Source: Prorocentrum cordatum (lineage: Eukaryota > Sar > Dinophyceae > Prorocentrales > Prorocentraceae). From it: a stretch of 55,000 nucleotides of DNA. The stretch is taken from positions 85,001-140,000 of the forward strand of contig CAUYUJ010016146.1 of NCBI GenBank assembly GCA_963575745.1, in the 5' to 3' direction. The notes under the pieces were generated by a model, which ran no database searches, was not told where the DNA came from, and was given only the letters and a program-made list of their open reading frames with translations. Shown piece after piece: positions 38,965-50,715 of the stretch. A program made the translations under genes and the position numbers. Every line of letters begins with the position of its first letter. Position 1 is the stretch's first letter.

Positions 38965-39640
38965 ATCAGGCCACCCTTCGGGTGATAAGGAGGTTGTGCG
39001 GGGGCTGGAGGAGGGGGGAACCAACATCTGACTCAATCGATCTCACTATCGATCTCACTCAGCGAGACACCACGGGACACCACGGGACAGCACGGGACAC
39101 TTGTCGATCTCACTATCGATCTCACTCAACGGGACACCACGGGACACCGCGGGACACCTCTCGATCTCACTATCGGTCACACTATCGATCTCACTATCTA
39201 TCTCGCTCAACGGGACACCACGGGACACCTCGGGGCACCACGGGACACCTCGGGACAGCACGTCGATCTCACTATCGATCTCACTATAGATCTCACGATC
39301 GAAGTATCGATCTCACCATCGATCTCGCTTTTTGGGACACCACGGGGCACGACGGGACACCTCGGGGCACCACATCGGTCTCAGTATCGATCTCACTATC
39401 GATCTCACTATCGATCTGACTCAACGGGACACCACGGGACACCTCGGGGCACCACATCGATCTCACTATCGATCTCACTGTCGATCTCAATTGTTGGAAC
39501 ACCACGGGGCACCACGGGACACCTCGGGGCACCGCATCGACCCCAGTATCGATCTCACTATCGATCTCACTATCGATCTCACTAAACGGGACACCACAGG
39601 ACACCACGGGACACCACGGGACACCGCTGGACACCACGAG
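38965..39640 (+). repeat. Dodecamer ATCGATCTCACT satellite alternating with CGGGACACC nonamers
   Basis: After the anchor CCACCCTTCGGGTGATAAGG ... GGAACCAACATCTGACTC, blocks of ATCGATCTCACT alternate about eight times with blocks of CACGGGACACC. The dodecamer and anchor are the inverted counterpart of 21961-22250; the nonamer is the reverse complement of that at 14850-14960 and 21400-21900. Confidence 0.9.
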
Positions 39641-40060
39641 CCACCGCCGGACAGACGGACGGACGGGCGGGCGGGGATCATTTGTCTTGACTTCGCCCTA
39701 TCAACGGCGGACACCACGGGACATCACAGGACACCACGGGAAACCGCGGGACACCGCGAGCCACCGCCAGACACCGCGAGCCACCGCCAGACGGGCGGGA
39801 GGGGGAGAATCATTTATCTTGACTTCGCCCTATCAACGGCGGACACCACGGGACACCACAGGACACCACGGGAAACCGCGGGACACCGCGAGCCACCGCC
39901 AGACGGGAGGGAGGGGGAGAATAAGTTGTCTTGACTTCGCCCCAGCAACCGCGGACGCCACGGATAACCACGGGACACCACGGGACACCGCGGGACACCG
40001 CGGGACACCGCCGGACGGGGGGAGAATCATTTGTCTTGACTTCGCCCTAGCAACGGCGGG
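39641..40060 (+). repeat. 105-132 bp tandem repeat containing CGGGACACC runs
   Basis: CTTGACTTCGCCC starts at 39686, 39818, 39930 and 40035. Each is followed by TA(T/G)CAACGGCGGACACC-like sequence and runs of ACCACGGGACACCGCGAGCC. Confidence 0.88.
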
Positions 40061-40269
40061 TTCATTCCTCTCGCGCGCCCGCGCAGCATCGCCTCGCCCG
40101 CACGCACGACACGAACGAAACGAAACGAGTTCCCGGTTGGGGGTCTCCGTTCCACTGCGAGCTCACCCCCCAACCTCCGAACATGGGGCTATTGTTCTGA
40201 TTTGGACCTCTCCAAGAACAGTTCCTCCTCACATCCTCGTCCTCCCGTCCTCTTCCTCGGTCAGAATGA

Positions 40270-40500
40270 CCCACTCACATTCAGGCTCACTCATACCCTG
40301 ACTCACTCACACTCAGACTTTTTCACGCCCGCACTCACTCACACTCAAACCCACTCATATTCAGACCCAAAACACTCAGAGACACTCACGCTCAGACTCA
40401 CTCACGTTTCGACTCACCCATTCTCGGACTCAATCAGACTCAGACTACTTCACAGTTATACTCCTCTCATACTCAACGTCTGTCTCATTCATACTCATTC
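40270..40500 (+). repeat. CTCACACTCAGA-type short repeat, block 1
   Basis: Irregular 6-18 base units of CACTCACACTCAGACTCA. The same family resumes at 41400. Confidence 0.85.
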
Positions 40501-40502
40501 GT

Positions 40503-41395
40503 GGTCCAATGCACACCGCGATAGAGCAGGCGTAACAGGTCACCCCAAGGAGGAGGCGCCGGGGGTCAGGACACTCCAGGCTTCGCGCCCAGATTGTGGG
40601 GATGTCTCAGGCGGCCTGCCTGTTTGCAGGCCCAACACCCTGCGCTTTCGAAGCACACCCTGTGGATGTCTGAGGCGAGGCGCTGGCTTCAGCACTTCTA
40701 AAGGGGGGTCCGAAGGCCAGGACACTACCGAATTCATACCCAAATTGTGAGGACGGTCTGCCTGCTTCCATGCCCAGCACCCTCTGGGTTCGAAGCGCAA
40801 TCTGAGGGTGTCTCAGGCGAGGCGTTGGTTTCAGCACTTCTACGGGGGGGCTCCAAGGTCAGGACATTCCGCCGGGTTGCTTATTTGCATACCCGACATC
40901 CTCTGCTGTCCAAGCAACTTGTGAGGATGTCTCAGGCGGTTTGACTTTTTGTCCCCCAGAATCATTTCTCTCTTTTGGTGGTCCAGTACTCACCGCGATA
41001 TAGCGGGCATGTGGGCACCCCAAGGCGAAGCCGCCAGGGGTGGGGACGGTTCAGGATTCGCGGGCAGATCATGGGGAGGCCTCGAGCGGTCCGTCCGCTT
41101 CTGTTCCCCTGCATTTTTCTTTGGTGGTCCACTCCTCCCCGCAGTGTGCAGGCGTGATACTGGGACACTCAAGGGGGAGCCGCCAAGGGTGGGGACACTG
41201 CAGGGTTCGCGTCCAGTTTGAGGGGTTGTCTCGGGCGGTTCGCCTGTTCTTGCCCCTCTGATTTGTTTGGTGGTCCACTGCTCACCGCGACACTGGGCAC
41301 CCCAAGGCGGAACCGCCAGGCGTGGGACACTTCAGGATTCGCGTTCAGATTTGGGGGGGGCCTCTCAGGCGGTTTGTTTGCTTTTGCCCCCCAAA
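40503..41395 (+). repeat. About 146-bp tandem repeat, six units
   Basis: GGTGGTCCA(C/G)T landmarks lie at 40973, 41121 and 41269, and a diverged one at 40503. The companion landmark GAGGCG(C/T)TGG(C/T)TTCAGCACTT lies at 40673 and 40818. Units share CACCCCAAGG, GGGACAC(T)(C)CAGG and TCTCAGGCGG. Copies are diverged. Confidence 0.85.
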
Positions 41396-41397
41396 TT

Positions 41398-42015
41398 ACT
41401 CACCCACCCACTCATTCACTCAGTTACTCACCCCGTTTCCCCTCTTTCCCATTCGGTCGCACACGTTCACACGCGGACATACTCACCAGCACCTCCTTCT
41501 CACTCTGACTCACCCATCACATTATGATTCGTTCATACTTATGTCCGATCGTACTAGGTGTCACACAAGCCGAGACCGACTCAGACCCGCTCATACTCAG
41601 ACTGAATCGTTCGCTCATACTCGCTCATGAACAGACTCATTCAACCTCAAACACGCTCATACGCGGACTCATGGTCGACCATACACGCCATACACACATA
41701 CCCATACCCAGACCCAGACTCGACCACACCCGCTCAAACTCAAACTCAGCCACACATACTCGACCAGACTCGCTCATAATCTGATTCGGTCAAGCTCAAA
41801 CTGATTCACACCCAGACCAACTCACACGCATACTCATGCGCACTCAGACTCACCAGCCATCAGACCGACGCATGCTCAGACTACAGTTCACCATGGCTCA
41901 CGAATGTTCCGATGTGTATGGATCACGCTCAATCTCAGGCCCCACTCACACTTAATCTCGTTCGCACTCCGAATTATTCATACCCAGACACACTCTCACC
42001 CACACGGACTGTCAC
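41398..42015 (+). repeat. CTCACACTCAGA-type short repeat, block 2
   Basis: Same family as 40270-40500, more degenerate, with CTCATACTCAGACTC units. The 146-bp array is embedded between the two blocks. Confidence 0.8.
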
Positions 42016-42900
42016 ACTCGAACTCAATCATATTTGGCAGACGTTCCATCAAGCGGCGCTGCAGGCGACAACCGTCTTTTCCAGACCGTCGCGGGCCGAC
42101 CAACCAGCGTGTTATCGTTGAAATAGCACACCTGGCCTTCGAACGGTCACGAAAAAATGGCATACGGAAGGGCTCCCAATGGCGGCGTGTCATTGATGCT
42201 ATGTTCCCCCCCGATTGGCTGTTATCTTCACACAAAAGCACCGCACTGACTCCCTACCAACCACTGAGTTTCGTGAATCGACGGGAAGCACTGGTAAAGT
42301 TCGGACTGCGACGCGTGTTCGACGAATTCCAGACCCTACCCCCGCCGCCCATAGAGTTGCTTGAATCTGCGGGACCCGAGGGCATCCACCAACAAGCCCT
42401 CCAGTCCTCCTCCCTCCCCATAGCCTCCCCTTCCTCTGTCCTCTTTCTTGGGGTGCGAGGAACTTGGATTGCGCCGCTGATGAAGCACATAGCCTGTCAG
42501 CTAATGGTGGCACGCACGTAACAGAGAAAAATTGGCACAGTCAACTGGCTGCACTAGAACGTCGAAAATCAAACATTCTGCACGGGCACCAAAGGCTACA
42601 GAACAGTAAGTGAGCCAGCGGGACCTTGGACCGTGGTCAGATCAGCGACAGCAACACAGGGGCGCGGGGCAGTCCTGGACTGATGCTGGCGACGCGACCC
42701 TGGCCACCAGGTCAACTGAGGACGACCGCAAGACTGCAAGGCGAGCGGATCGTCCAGCAAGGGATAGGATTGGCGAGGATGGAGGGAGGAAGAGAGGATG
42801 GGTAAGGGAGGGGAGGGAGGGAGGATGGGAAGTGGTGGTGAGGCAGTTTTATGGTCCTCGCAGAGTCGTTGATCGACCGAGGATGTTCGTAGATCTACGA
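42016..42900. other. Spacer, no gene called
   Basis: 42310-42370 matches the dispersed fragment at 25920-25985. 42780-42835 is GGGAGG-rich. Frames on either strand lack recognisable domains. Confidence 0.5.
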
Positions 42901-42903
42901 ACG

Positions 42904-43064
42904 TTCCACACATGTTCCATGGACTCGGCGAAAAAAAATGTAAAGGCCTAGCAGCCAGTGCCACCGACGCTGAAGGGGGACGGCGACGACGAGGGCGGCG
43001 GCGGCGGCGGCGGAGGCGGCAGCGGCGAACATTCCACACATGTTCCATGGACTCGGCGAAAAAA
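42904..43064. repeat. 33-bp direct repeat flanking a GGC-rich insert
   Basis: TTCCACACATGTTCCATGGA followed by CTCGGCGAAAAAA occurs exactly at 42904-42936 and 43032-43064. The 95 bases between contain a GGCGGC microsatellite (42988-43020). Confidence 0.92.
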
Positions 43065-45040
43065 CAGTTTTGGGTAAACCAATTCTGTAGTCGATCCCCT
43101 AATCAGAACAATAGATGTCGACATAAACTGTCAGAGGCCCAACCGGATTTTTGTTGGGTCGGCGCTGAATCCCCCAAGGCGCTGGCGCGCACCGAACGGC
43201 CTGTGCAGCGCACGGCAAGCAGGCGCAGTAGGGCCAGACCGAGGCCGATGCTGCGCTGCACGTCATCGAGCTCTGGTCGCGAGCGATACCTGGAGCCCTT
43301 CCGCGCCAGCTGTGCGGGGCGGCACTGCGCTGAAGCAGCGTGAGGTGGCGCCCGCCTGTCCAGCAGGGGCCGGCACGCTGGCAGCGATGCTGGCAGAGTT
43401 GCTGGCAGCCCATGGGCAAACGCCGACTCGACCTCGAGAGCCTGCTGGACATGAGCGAGGCAGAGCAGCAGATGGACACAGACGATGGAGATGCACGCGC
43501 AGAGCTCGTGCGCGGCGCCGGCCACCACAGAGGTGCCGCCTGGGAGGCCCGGTGCCGACACGAGAGCCCCGCATGGGCCTCCGAGAACATGTGCTTACAG
43601 TATTGTTGCTGTTCGATGCCTGCAGAGGCCTCCCAACTGTGGTCAGAGCAGGTGGGGTCCGAGGGTCGCGCCGCATCGCCGATGCATCGGCGCCGTCGGC
43701 GTGGAGGAGCTCGGGCTCCGCACGATGCGGCGCCATCCTCCGACCTGTTATCTAACTCGAGCCTCATCCGGGAGGCCAAGATACAAGACCTCCGCAAAGA
43801 TGGATTGACAATGTAAGCGTTTTGTCAATCTGGATTTCGACATTCGGCCGAAGGGTGGGGGAGGGGGGGGTCATGATATGGGCTGGTGCGTAGTCGATCT
43901 TCTCGCACCCGTCGCGCAAGCAGACTGGGGGGAGGGGTCCTGACCAGTCGCCAGAAGCAGCCGCCAAGAGCAGCCAAAGTCTGCTCCATGAAGGGGGGAA
44001 ATGGGGGGGAGGCGGAGCGGGGGCGCAGGCCACCGCCGACACGCGAAACAATGCACAAAAGCATGGCGACAATGTTGCTGCTCTTCCTCGATGCATGTCA
44101 TTGCACAGGCCTTGCAGACGTGCTGCAGCGGATTTCTGCGTAGATTTCTGCGTGGATTTCTGCCCGAAAGGGCGCGTGAAAAACGAAGTGAATTTCGCGT
44201 GGATTTCTTTTAGTCTTCATTCCTGGCCAAAAAAATCACACGAAACTCACCTCGAAGTCCAGAACGAAATTCTCCAGGACACTCCCGGCCCATCCTATCG
44301 CTTTCCGGAAGAAATGCGCTCTGCGATGTCGGCGCGATGATGCTTGGCCTCCCCGAGGCCAAAAGCATTCGCACCCTCGGGCGGCCGCAAAGGGCGGCCT
44401 GCAGCCCGGCGGGGGCGGCAGGGGCGCTCCGGGCCCGTCCGCGCCACGTGCCGCGGGCCGCAGGCAGCGGGTCCTGTGCCCGGATCAGCCAGCATCGCCT
44501 CGGGAGATCGTCGGGCGTTTGCAGGAGTGGGTCTAGCGGGACCCGGTTTAGTGATGTGCACTGGGGGGCGCCCCCCCTGCCCGCTCCGCTCACCGGAACT
44601 GCTGTCACCCGGGAAAACACCAGCTACGGCAGACCTGGTGTAAGGATTCTGGCCAATTCACGTGCCCCAGGGCCCTACTACTGACCAGGTCCCCTTACCT
44701 GGGGTCCTGGCAATACCCGAGATCGGGATCGAAGCGCGCGTCGACTCGGGCCGCATCGGCACGGAGTCGAAATCGCATTAGATCGATCGCGGCAGGATGC
44801 ACCAACGACGCCGTGCGAGCATCGGGCCGCACCGGGTCGCGGAGCATCGGGATCGAATCAGATCGGGCTGGCCGAAATCGACATCAGATCGGATCGATCG
44901 GATGCCCATGCCCTGGAATCGATGACACATTGCAGACCGATCGGCGAGTCCAACCTCCTCAACCTCCTGACATTGATTCGATGTGTCCTCCTCCTCCTCG
45001 TCCGCCTCCGCCTCTTCCTCGGCCACCTCTTCCACCCCTG
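43065..45040. other. Spacer with overlapping uncharacterised frames
   Basis: Both strands of 43099-43820 and 43870-44340 carry overlapping open frames without family motifs. 44125-44215 has three copies of GATTTCTGCGT(G/A). 44793-44885 is the partner of the dispersed fragment at 37085-37185. 44985-45035 is CCTC/CGCC-rich. I call no gene. Confidence 0.5.
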
Positions 45041-45047
45041 AGAAATC

Positions 45048-45181
45048 ATGCGTAAACGTGAGCTTGCAGAGATCCGAGCGGATTTCTTGGGCGGGCGCTG
45101 GGATCCGTTCCTGAACGCGCGAGGGGTCCAGCGCCGACCCGAGAAATCCGCGCGGCTCTCCGAAAAATGACGTTTATGCAT
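45048..45181. repeat. Foldback hairpin (MITE-like inverted repeat)
   Basis: The arms 45048-45101 and 45128-45181 pair symmetrically. The outer 12 bases (ATGCGTAAACGT with ATGCATAAACGT) match at 11, an 18-base middle part pairs loosely, and the inner 24 bases (GCGGATTTCTTGGG with GCGGATTTCTCGGG, both ending CGCTGG) pair well. The loop is 26 bases. Confidence 0.8.
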
Positions 45182-45565
45182 TGTTCCGTGTTTTCGACCT
45201 TCATCCCCCTCCTCCATGTCCTCCACTCATCAGGCTCACCACCCAAGACGGCCGCAAACGAATATTACCGCCAAACAAAACGGCCGCCAGCTGAAGACGC
45301 CCCCGGAGAGACGACCGTCGGCGCAGACCAACCGCCAGCGAAGACGACTCGTACCCCTCTCATCAGGATCACCACCATGTGCCACTGGCAGGAGTCTGCG
45401 GCCCAAGAGACAGGCGGCGCGGCCTCCAACTGTGACCTGGTGGGCGAGCTCTTCTTCAGCTCCTGTCAGCGGGAGAGGCATCGCGCGACGTCGAATCGGT
45501 CCTTCGGATAACCTGGGCTTGACACAACTCAGCAGCACCGCATGGCACAATGGCACAATTCTGGC

Positions 45566-46215
45566 CTCAGAGATGCCGCGACCTGAGGTGGTCCTGCCCA
45601 TCTCGACTGAGACATCCTCGCAAGGCTCAGAGATGCCCTGTCCTGAGTTGGTCGTGCCATGGCAACTCCGGGCTCCGAGATGCCGCGCAACAGGCGGTCA
45701 GGCCGGTTTCGCATGAGACGTCTTCATAAATTTGGGCTCAGAGATAGGGGGTCCGACCAATTTCGCCTGAGACATCCTCCCAACTCTGGGCTCGAAGATG
45801 CTGCGCGCGAGGTGGTCTGGACAATTTCGCCTGAGACATCCGCCCGACTCTGGGCTCAGAGATGCCGCGCGCGAGGTGATCCAGCCCGTTTCGCTATAGA
45901 CATCTTCACGCCTCTGGACTCAGAGATGCCCTGACCTGAGGTGGTCTGGCTCGTCTCGCCTGAGACATCCTTGAAACTCTTGGCTCGTCGCCTCACACAT
46001 CCTCGCCAATCTACGCTCCGAGACGCCCTGACCTGAGGTGGTCCAGCCAATTTCGATATACGTAGACATCCTCGCCAGGGCTCAAAGATGCCACGCGAGA
46101 GGAGGTCCGGCCAGTTGCGCCTGAGACAAGCTCGCAACTGCAGGCTCGACGATACTGCTCGCGAGGTGGTCCCCTGAGATATCCTCCAAACTCCTGGGGC
46201 ATCCTCGCAACTCTG
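45566..46215 (+). repeat. 47-64 bp minisatellite, about ten copies
   Basis: GGCTC(A/C)GAGATGC landmarks at 45566, 45626, 45673, 45737, 45791, 45855 and 45919, and further degenerate ones. Each unit contains CGAGGTGGTC and CGCCTGAGACATCC. Confidence 0.9.
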
Positions 46216-46885
46216 GGTTCGGAGGTGCTCGAACGTCGCGAACATAATAACATGGGAGAGGAACAAGCGTAGCGCGTGCACAACACGTGGATACTGCGAT
46301 GGAAACAATCGACACTACCGCGCCGCAACAAAACCATACAAAAGATGTAGCCCAAACCATTGCACACAACAATGTTTTTGAGAATGCAGCTGGCGCTCGA
46401 GCCGGAAGCCAGCGCCGCCAGCGTCGACTTACTACACCCCGTAGTAGCGCACAGTCATCGTCAAGAGCGTGCCGAATGATCAAGCCAGGTGACGCTCCCA
46501 GAGGGGAACGATCCTCGCGAGGGGCGGTAAGTACTGGGCAAGGTGACGCTGTGCGAAAATGGTGGAGCTGACAAAGATGACGGTGATGCTGCGCATCATG
46601 GCCACAATGCTTCTTTCTGTACGACGATCGGCTGCGCTGGGTCCGCGCTAGGGCGCGACGCGGCGCGGCGGCCCCGACGGCGTGACCCCATGCGAGCTTC
46701 CACAACTGACGGCGCTGGCCTGCACTTGGCCCACACTGGGGCGCGACGCGACGGCGGCGGACGCGGCGCTAACGCGTGACGCTATGCGACCTACCATTTG
46801 CAATGGAACGAAACAATCTACAAAAAAACGCCGGAACCCAGACAACCCCTCCAACAAGGTAAAGATAAGCCTCCCAGCATGAAAT
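46216..46885. other. Spacer without a recognisable gene
   Basis: 46630-46790 has two degenerate copies of GGGCGCGACGCG followed by CGGCGTGAC / CTAACGCGTGAC about 110 bases apart. No domain is seen. Confidence 0.5.
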
Positions 46886-46889
46886 TGCG

Positions 46890-47430
46890 GCCACCGCTCG
46901 GGCGGGAGCATCGTTCCCAATCAGGGATGTCGCTGGCGCTCGGGTAGGAGCACCGTTCCCAACCACGGATGTGGCCAGCACTCGAGCGGCGGCACCATCC
47001 AAAACCAAGGATGTGGCCAGTCATCGGACGGGAGCACTGTCCCCAATCAGGGATGTGGCCGGCGCGCACGCGACAGCACCAATCCCAGGCGAAAGCACCA
47101 TTCCCAAACCGGGATGTGGCCCGCGCTCGAATTGCAGCACCAGACTCAGGCAGGCACGTGACCAGCGCTGAGGCAAGACGAGCAGCCCCAGTCAGGGATG
47201 TGGCTAGCGTTCGGATAGGAATGCCGTTCCCAATCAGGGATGCGGCCAGCGCTCGAGCGGCAGCACCATCCCCAATCAGGGGTGTGGCTGGCGCTCTGGC
47301 CATCCCAGAAATGGATGTGGCCGGCGCGCAGGCGACAGCACCATTCTTTCGACAGAACTGTTGCCAGCGCTCAGGCGACAGCGCGCCACTCCCGATCAGG
47401 GATGCGGCCAGCGCTCAAGCGAGAGCAACA
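46890..47430 (+). repeat. 42-bp minisatellite, about twelve copies
   Basis: GGATGTGGCCAGCGCTC starts recur at 46925, 46967, 47009, 47051, then after inserts at 47112 and 47196, and at 47238 and 47280. The period is 42 bases and units carry GCACCATTCCCAATCA. Because 42 is divisible by three, frames stay open without being genes. Confidence 0.92.
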
Positions 47431-47484
47431 TTCCAACACAAGAGCATGGCTGAACTTCCAAGTGTAGGCCGCGCCGGCTGTCTT

Positions 47485-48195
<711 letters not shown>

Positions 48196-48619
48196 TGCCG
48201 ATGACCCCCCAGCCTTCTTGGTTCTCGGTGTGGTCGGGGACGCACGGGGCAGCCTTTAAGGATCCCAGCGCTGGGTTCCGATGAGCACCCCGACCACGAG
48301 GACCAGGGAGTGGGGGTCGGGGCGACAAAGGCTAAATTCGGCTTGTTTTTGCACGAAACGCGTCATCACGCATGCAGTGGGGTCACTGTGCACCGTGTCC
48401 CCAATACCCTAGGCAGGTCAGTTTAGTGGGATTACAATGTTTTGAGCGCTCAGAGTTTGGGCTATGGAGGCAAAGCGCTACGGACTCACGAAGTTCGCAT
48501 GTAACACAGCCGGTCGTTTCGACAGGAGCGACCAGGTCACAAGTAGTTGAGCAGCTCACTGCAGCAACCACCACGCAGGTGGCCAGTCTGTGTACCATGT
48601 TCACTGCTTCCCGCTGCTT
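48196..48619. other. Spacer, nothing recognised
   Basis: Ordinary-composition sequence between the microsatellite and the 110-bp duplication. No gene, palindrome or repeat is seen. Confidence 0.5.
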
Positions 48620-48825
48620 AGCCTACGGGTCGGGGACTACGGACCACTGCACAGCAAGTTCGCGGTAGCCCCTGGCCCGCTGATTCGCCCGGATCAGCTT
48701 CCCCAGTATGCTGCCACCTCACGCACATTGCCTAAAGGGTCGGGGACTAAGGACCACTGCATAGCAAGTTCACAGTAGCCCCCGACCCGCTGATTCGACT
48801 GGATCAGCCTGCCAGCTGCCGCGCG
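48620..48825. repeat. 110-bp tandem duplication
   Basis: GGGTCGGGGACTA(C/A)GGACC starts at 48627 and 48737. Each copy continues with ACTGCA(C/T)AGCAAGTTC, GTAGCCCC and CGCTGATTCG...GGATCAGC. Confidence 0.9.
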
Positions 48826-49140
48826 CGCGGCCATAGTCATGCACATCGCTATATCCGCCTGCCGCTGTTGCAGCTCTCGAGTCAGTGCGTGAGTATGTGA
48901 AGCACGATCGGGCATTGTAGGGGGAATCCGGGTATATCGCACCGCCGCTTATGGTAGGGGGGGGGGGGGGAAACCTCCCCGAATGGGAGTAAGGGGGTTG
49001 GAAAGGGGGAACAGCTGCGGGCCATTGGGGGCGCAACCCACCCCGCAGTACGTCTCGGCCCTGCGCCCGCTCCCATCCGCGGCTTCCCCCCCCTCCCCCC
49101 TGCCCTCCCCCCCCGCTCCTCTGCGGCCGCCCAGGGGTGA

Positions 49141-49183
49141 GGTATTTATTTTCTAATAAATACCGCCCCCCCCGGGGGGGGGG
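49141..49183. promoter_or_regulatory. Two adjacent perfect palindromes upstream of the LINE ORF1
   Basis: GGTATTTATT-TTCT-AATAAATACC (49141-49164) is a perfect 10-bp stem with a 4-nt loop. It is followed directly by C8G10 (49166-49183), also self-complementary. They lie 147 bases upstream of the ORF1 ATG, in the presumed 5' UTR or promoter of the LINE. A role is inferred only from position. Confidence 0.6.
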
Positions 49184-49329
49184 CGCCGCCCGCCCCAGCC
49201 AGCCGCCGCCGCCGCCGTTGCGCCGCGGGGGGGGTCCTACCCCCCCTCACCGCAGCATCTGGGATCAAGCGACGTCTCCAGCCACCAAGCTCGCCCCGCA
49301 GTAAGTGGCCAGTCTTTGACCCAGTCATC

Positions 49330-50715
49330 ATGGCCTACAGCGGCGGCAACAGCTTCTTCAAGGGCGAGCCCCACCCCACTCGGGCACCGACGTGCGCGGG
49401 AGAGAGGGCCCGCCCTTGCCCTCAGCCGGGCTGCACGGGGCTGCTCAAGGACTCGCAGCCTCGCTCATGCAGCCGCGGGTCCATGTGCGGCAAGCGCGCG
49501 CTTGCGAGTGACGACCGTGGGCCAGAGCAGCAGCGAGCAGTGCACCCCAGGACGGAGGCAGAGAGGCCGCTGGAGGTGGCCATGGAGGCCCCGCCGCCGC
49601 CGCCGCCGCCGCCGCCACCCCTGACGACACCGCCCATGGCCGTGCCCGCAGCACACTATGGCGGCATGTGGCCAGTGCCGCATTACCCGCAGCATGCGCA
49701 GGGCCAGAGCGGGCACCCTGTATTGCCTAGGCCCTTGCTGGGTGCGCCCGAGCACTACGGCGGACACACCTGGCCAGAGCCACCGCCCGCCTACCAGCAA
49801 GGCCAGGGCAACCACGAACCCAAAGGTGCGGGCAAGGGAAAAGGCAAGGGCAAGTTGAAGGGCAAAGGAAAAGGGAAGGACAAGGGCCAAGATGGTTCTA
49901 CCGGTCCTTTGAAGTTGCCCCAGAAGCACAACTTGTCACCAATTGACCTGGCCAAGGCGGAAGTAGACTTCTGGAAGAGCAAAGTCCAGCCAGACCACCC
50001 CAAGCTGCTCCAGGCGACACAAGAGCTAGAGGACCTCCGGAAGAAATCGTTCCTCGCGCCCCCATTGGCGTCGCAGGCAGACCGCCTGAAACAGTCCATC
50101 AAGGACGAGACGGCTGTCATTCAGCGCAAGAAGGGCGACCTCAGGCAGCTAGAGGACCTCATTGATAAGACCTGCGACGACTACGAGCGCCTGGGGGAAG
50201 AGATCAACGTAAAGATCAGCAACCTCCAGGGCAAAAAGGCGCAGCTTCAACTCATCGAGGCATCGATGAAGACCGAGAGCGGTCCGCCAGACCCGACTGG
50301 GTCGCAGCTGCTCGCACACTGCAAAGCGCACCCCGAAGATATCGAACTCCCCGAGAATGAGCTCATGGATAAGGTGCGGAAGACCCTCCTCGCACCGCTT
50401 GGACACACACCAGAGGTAGAGTTGGAGCCTGCGCCAAACCTGGGGGCAGCGCCCTTCCGGGAGAAAGTCTTGGCGATCAACCAGACCTCGGAGCAGCTCG
50501 CCAATCAGTTGGCGACAGTGGGGCTAGCGGAGCAAGAGGATGAACACGTCTCTGGGCAAACACGCCCCGAGAACAAGAAGGAAGCGGCGCCGGCAGGCGC
50601 AGGCGACAGTAGCCAAACGGCCGCCGCACCAAGGGCGGACGCGCCGGCGGGCGCTGGCGCCAGCGGCGCAGCGGAGGCGGCTGCGGCGGCAGGGCCACAC
50701 CGGTCGCCGGGGTAA
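49330..50715 (+). CDS. LINE ORF1, putative RNA-binding protein with Cys motif and coiled coil
   Basis: 461 codons from ATG 49330. Residues 23-54 hold a Cys-rich motif (CAGERARPCPQPGC, then CSRGSMC), possibly a zinc finger. A poly-Pro stretch follows near 90-100, and a His/Pro/Gly/Tyr-rich segment near 105-160. A very basic run (KGKGKGKLKGKGKGKDKGQ) lies around 165-190. A long amphipathic helix, probably coiled coil, spans about 200-310 (VDFWKSKVQPDHPKLLQATQ, DLRQLEDLIDKTCDDYERLG). The tail is Ala/Gly-rich. This layout matches LINE ORF1 proteins, which coat element RNA in a ribonucleoprotein. It overlaps ORF2 by 176 bases. There is no RRM or CCHC knuckle that I can see. Confidence 0.75.
   Translation: MAYSGGNSFFKGEPHPTRAPTCAGERARPCPQPGCTGLLKDSQPRSCSRGSMCGKRALASDDRGPEQQRAVHPRTEAERPLEVAMEAPPPPPPPPPPLTTPPMAVPAAHYGGMWPVPHYPQHAQGQSGHPVLPRPLLGAPEHYGGHTWPEPPPAYQQGQGNHEPKGAGKGKGKGKLKGKGKGKDKGQDGSTGPLKLPQKHNLSPIDLAKAEVDFWKSKVQPDHPKLLQATQELEDLRKKSFLAPPLASQADRLKQSIKDETAVIQRKKGDLRQLEDLIDKTCDDYERLGEEINVKISNLQGKKAQLQLIEASMKTESGPPDPTGSQLLAHCKAHPEDIELPENELMDKVRKTLLAPLGHTPEVELEPAPNLGAAPFREKVLAINQTSEQLANQLATVGLAEQEDEHVSGQTRPENKKEAAPAGAGDSSQTAAAPRADAPAGAGASGAAEAAAAAGPHRSPG

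Noticed and set aside
43099-43816. Possible gene on either strand
   Set aside because: Plus and minus frames overlap almost completely, have no recognisable domain and cannot be told apart by sequence alone.
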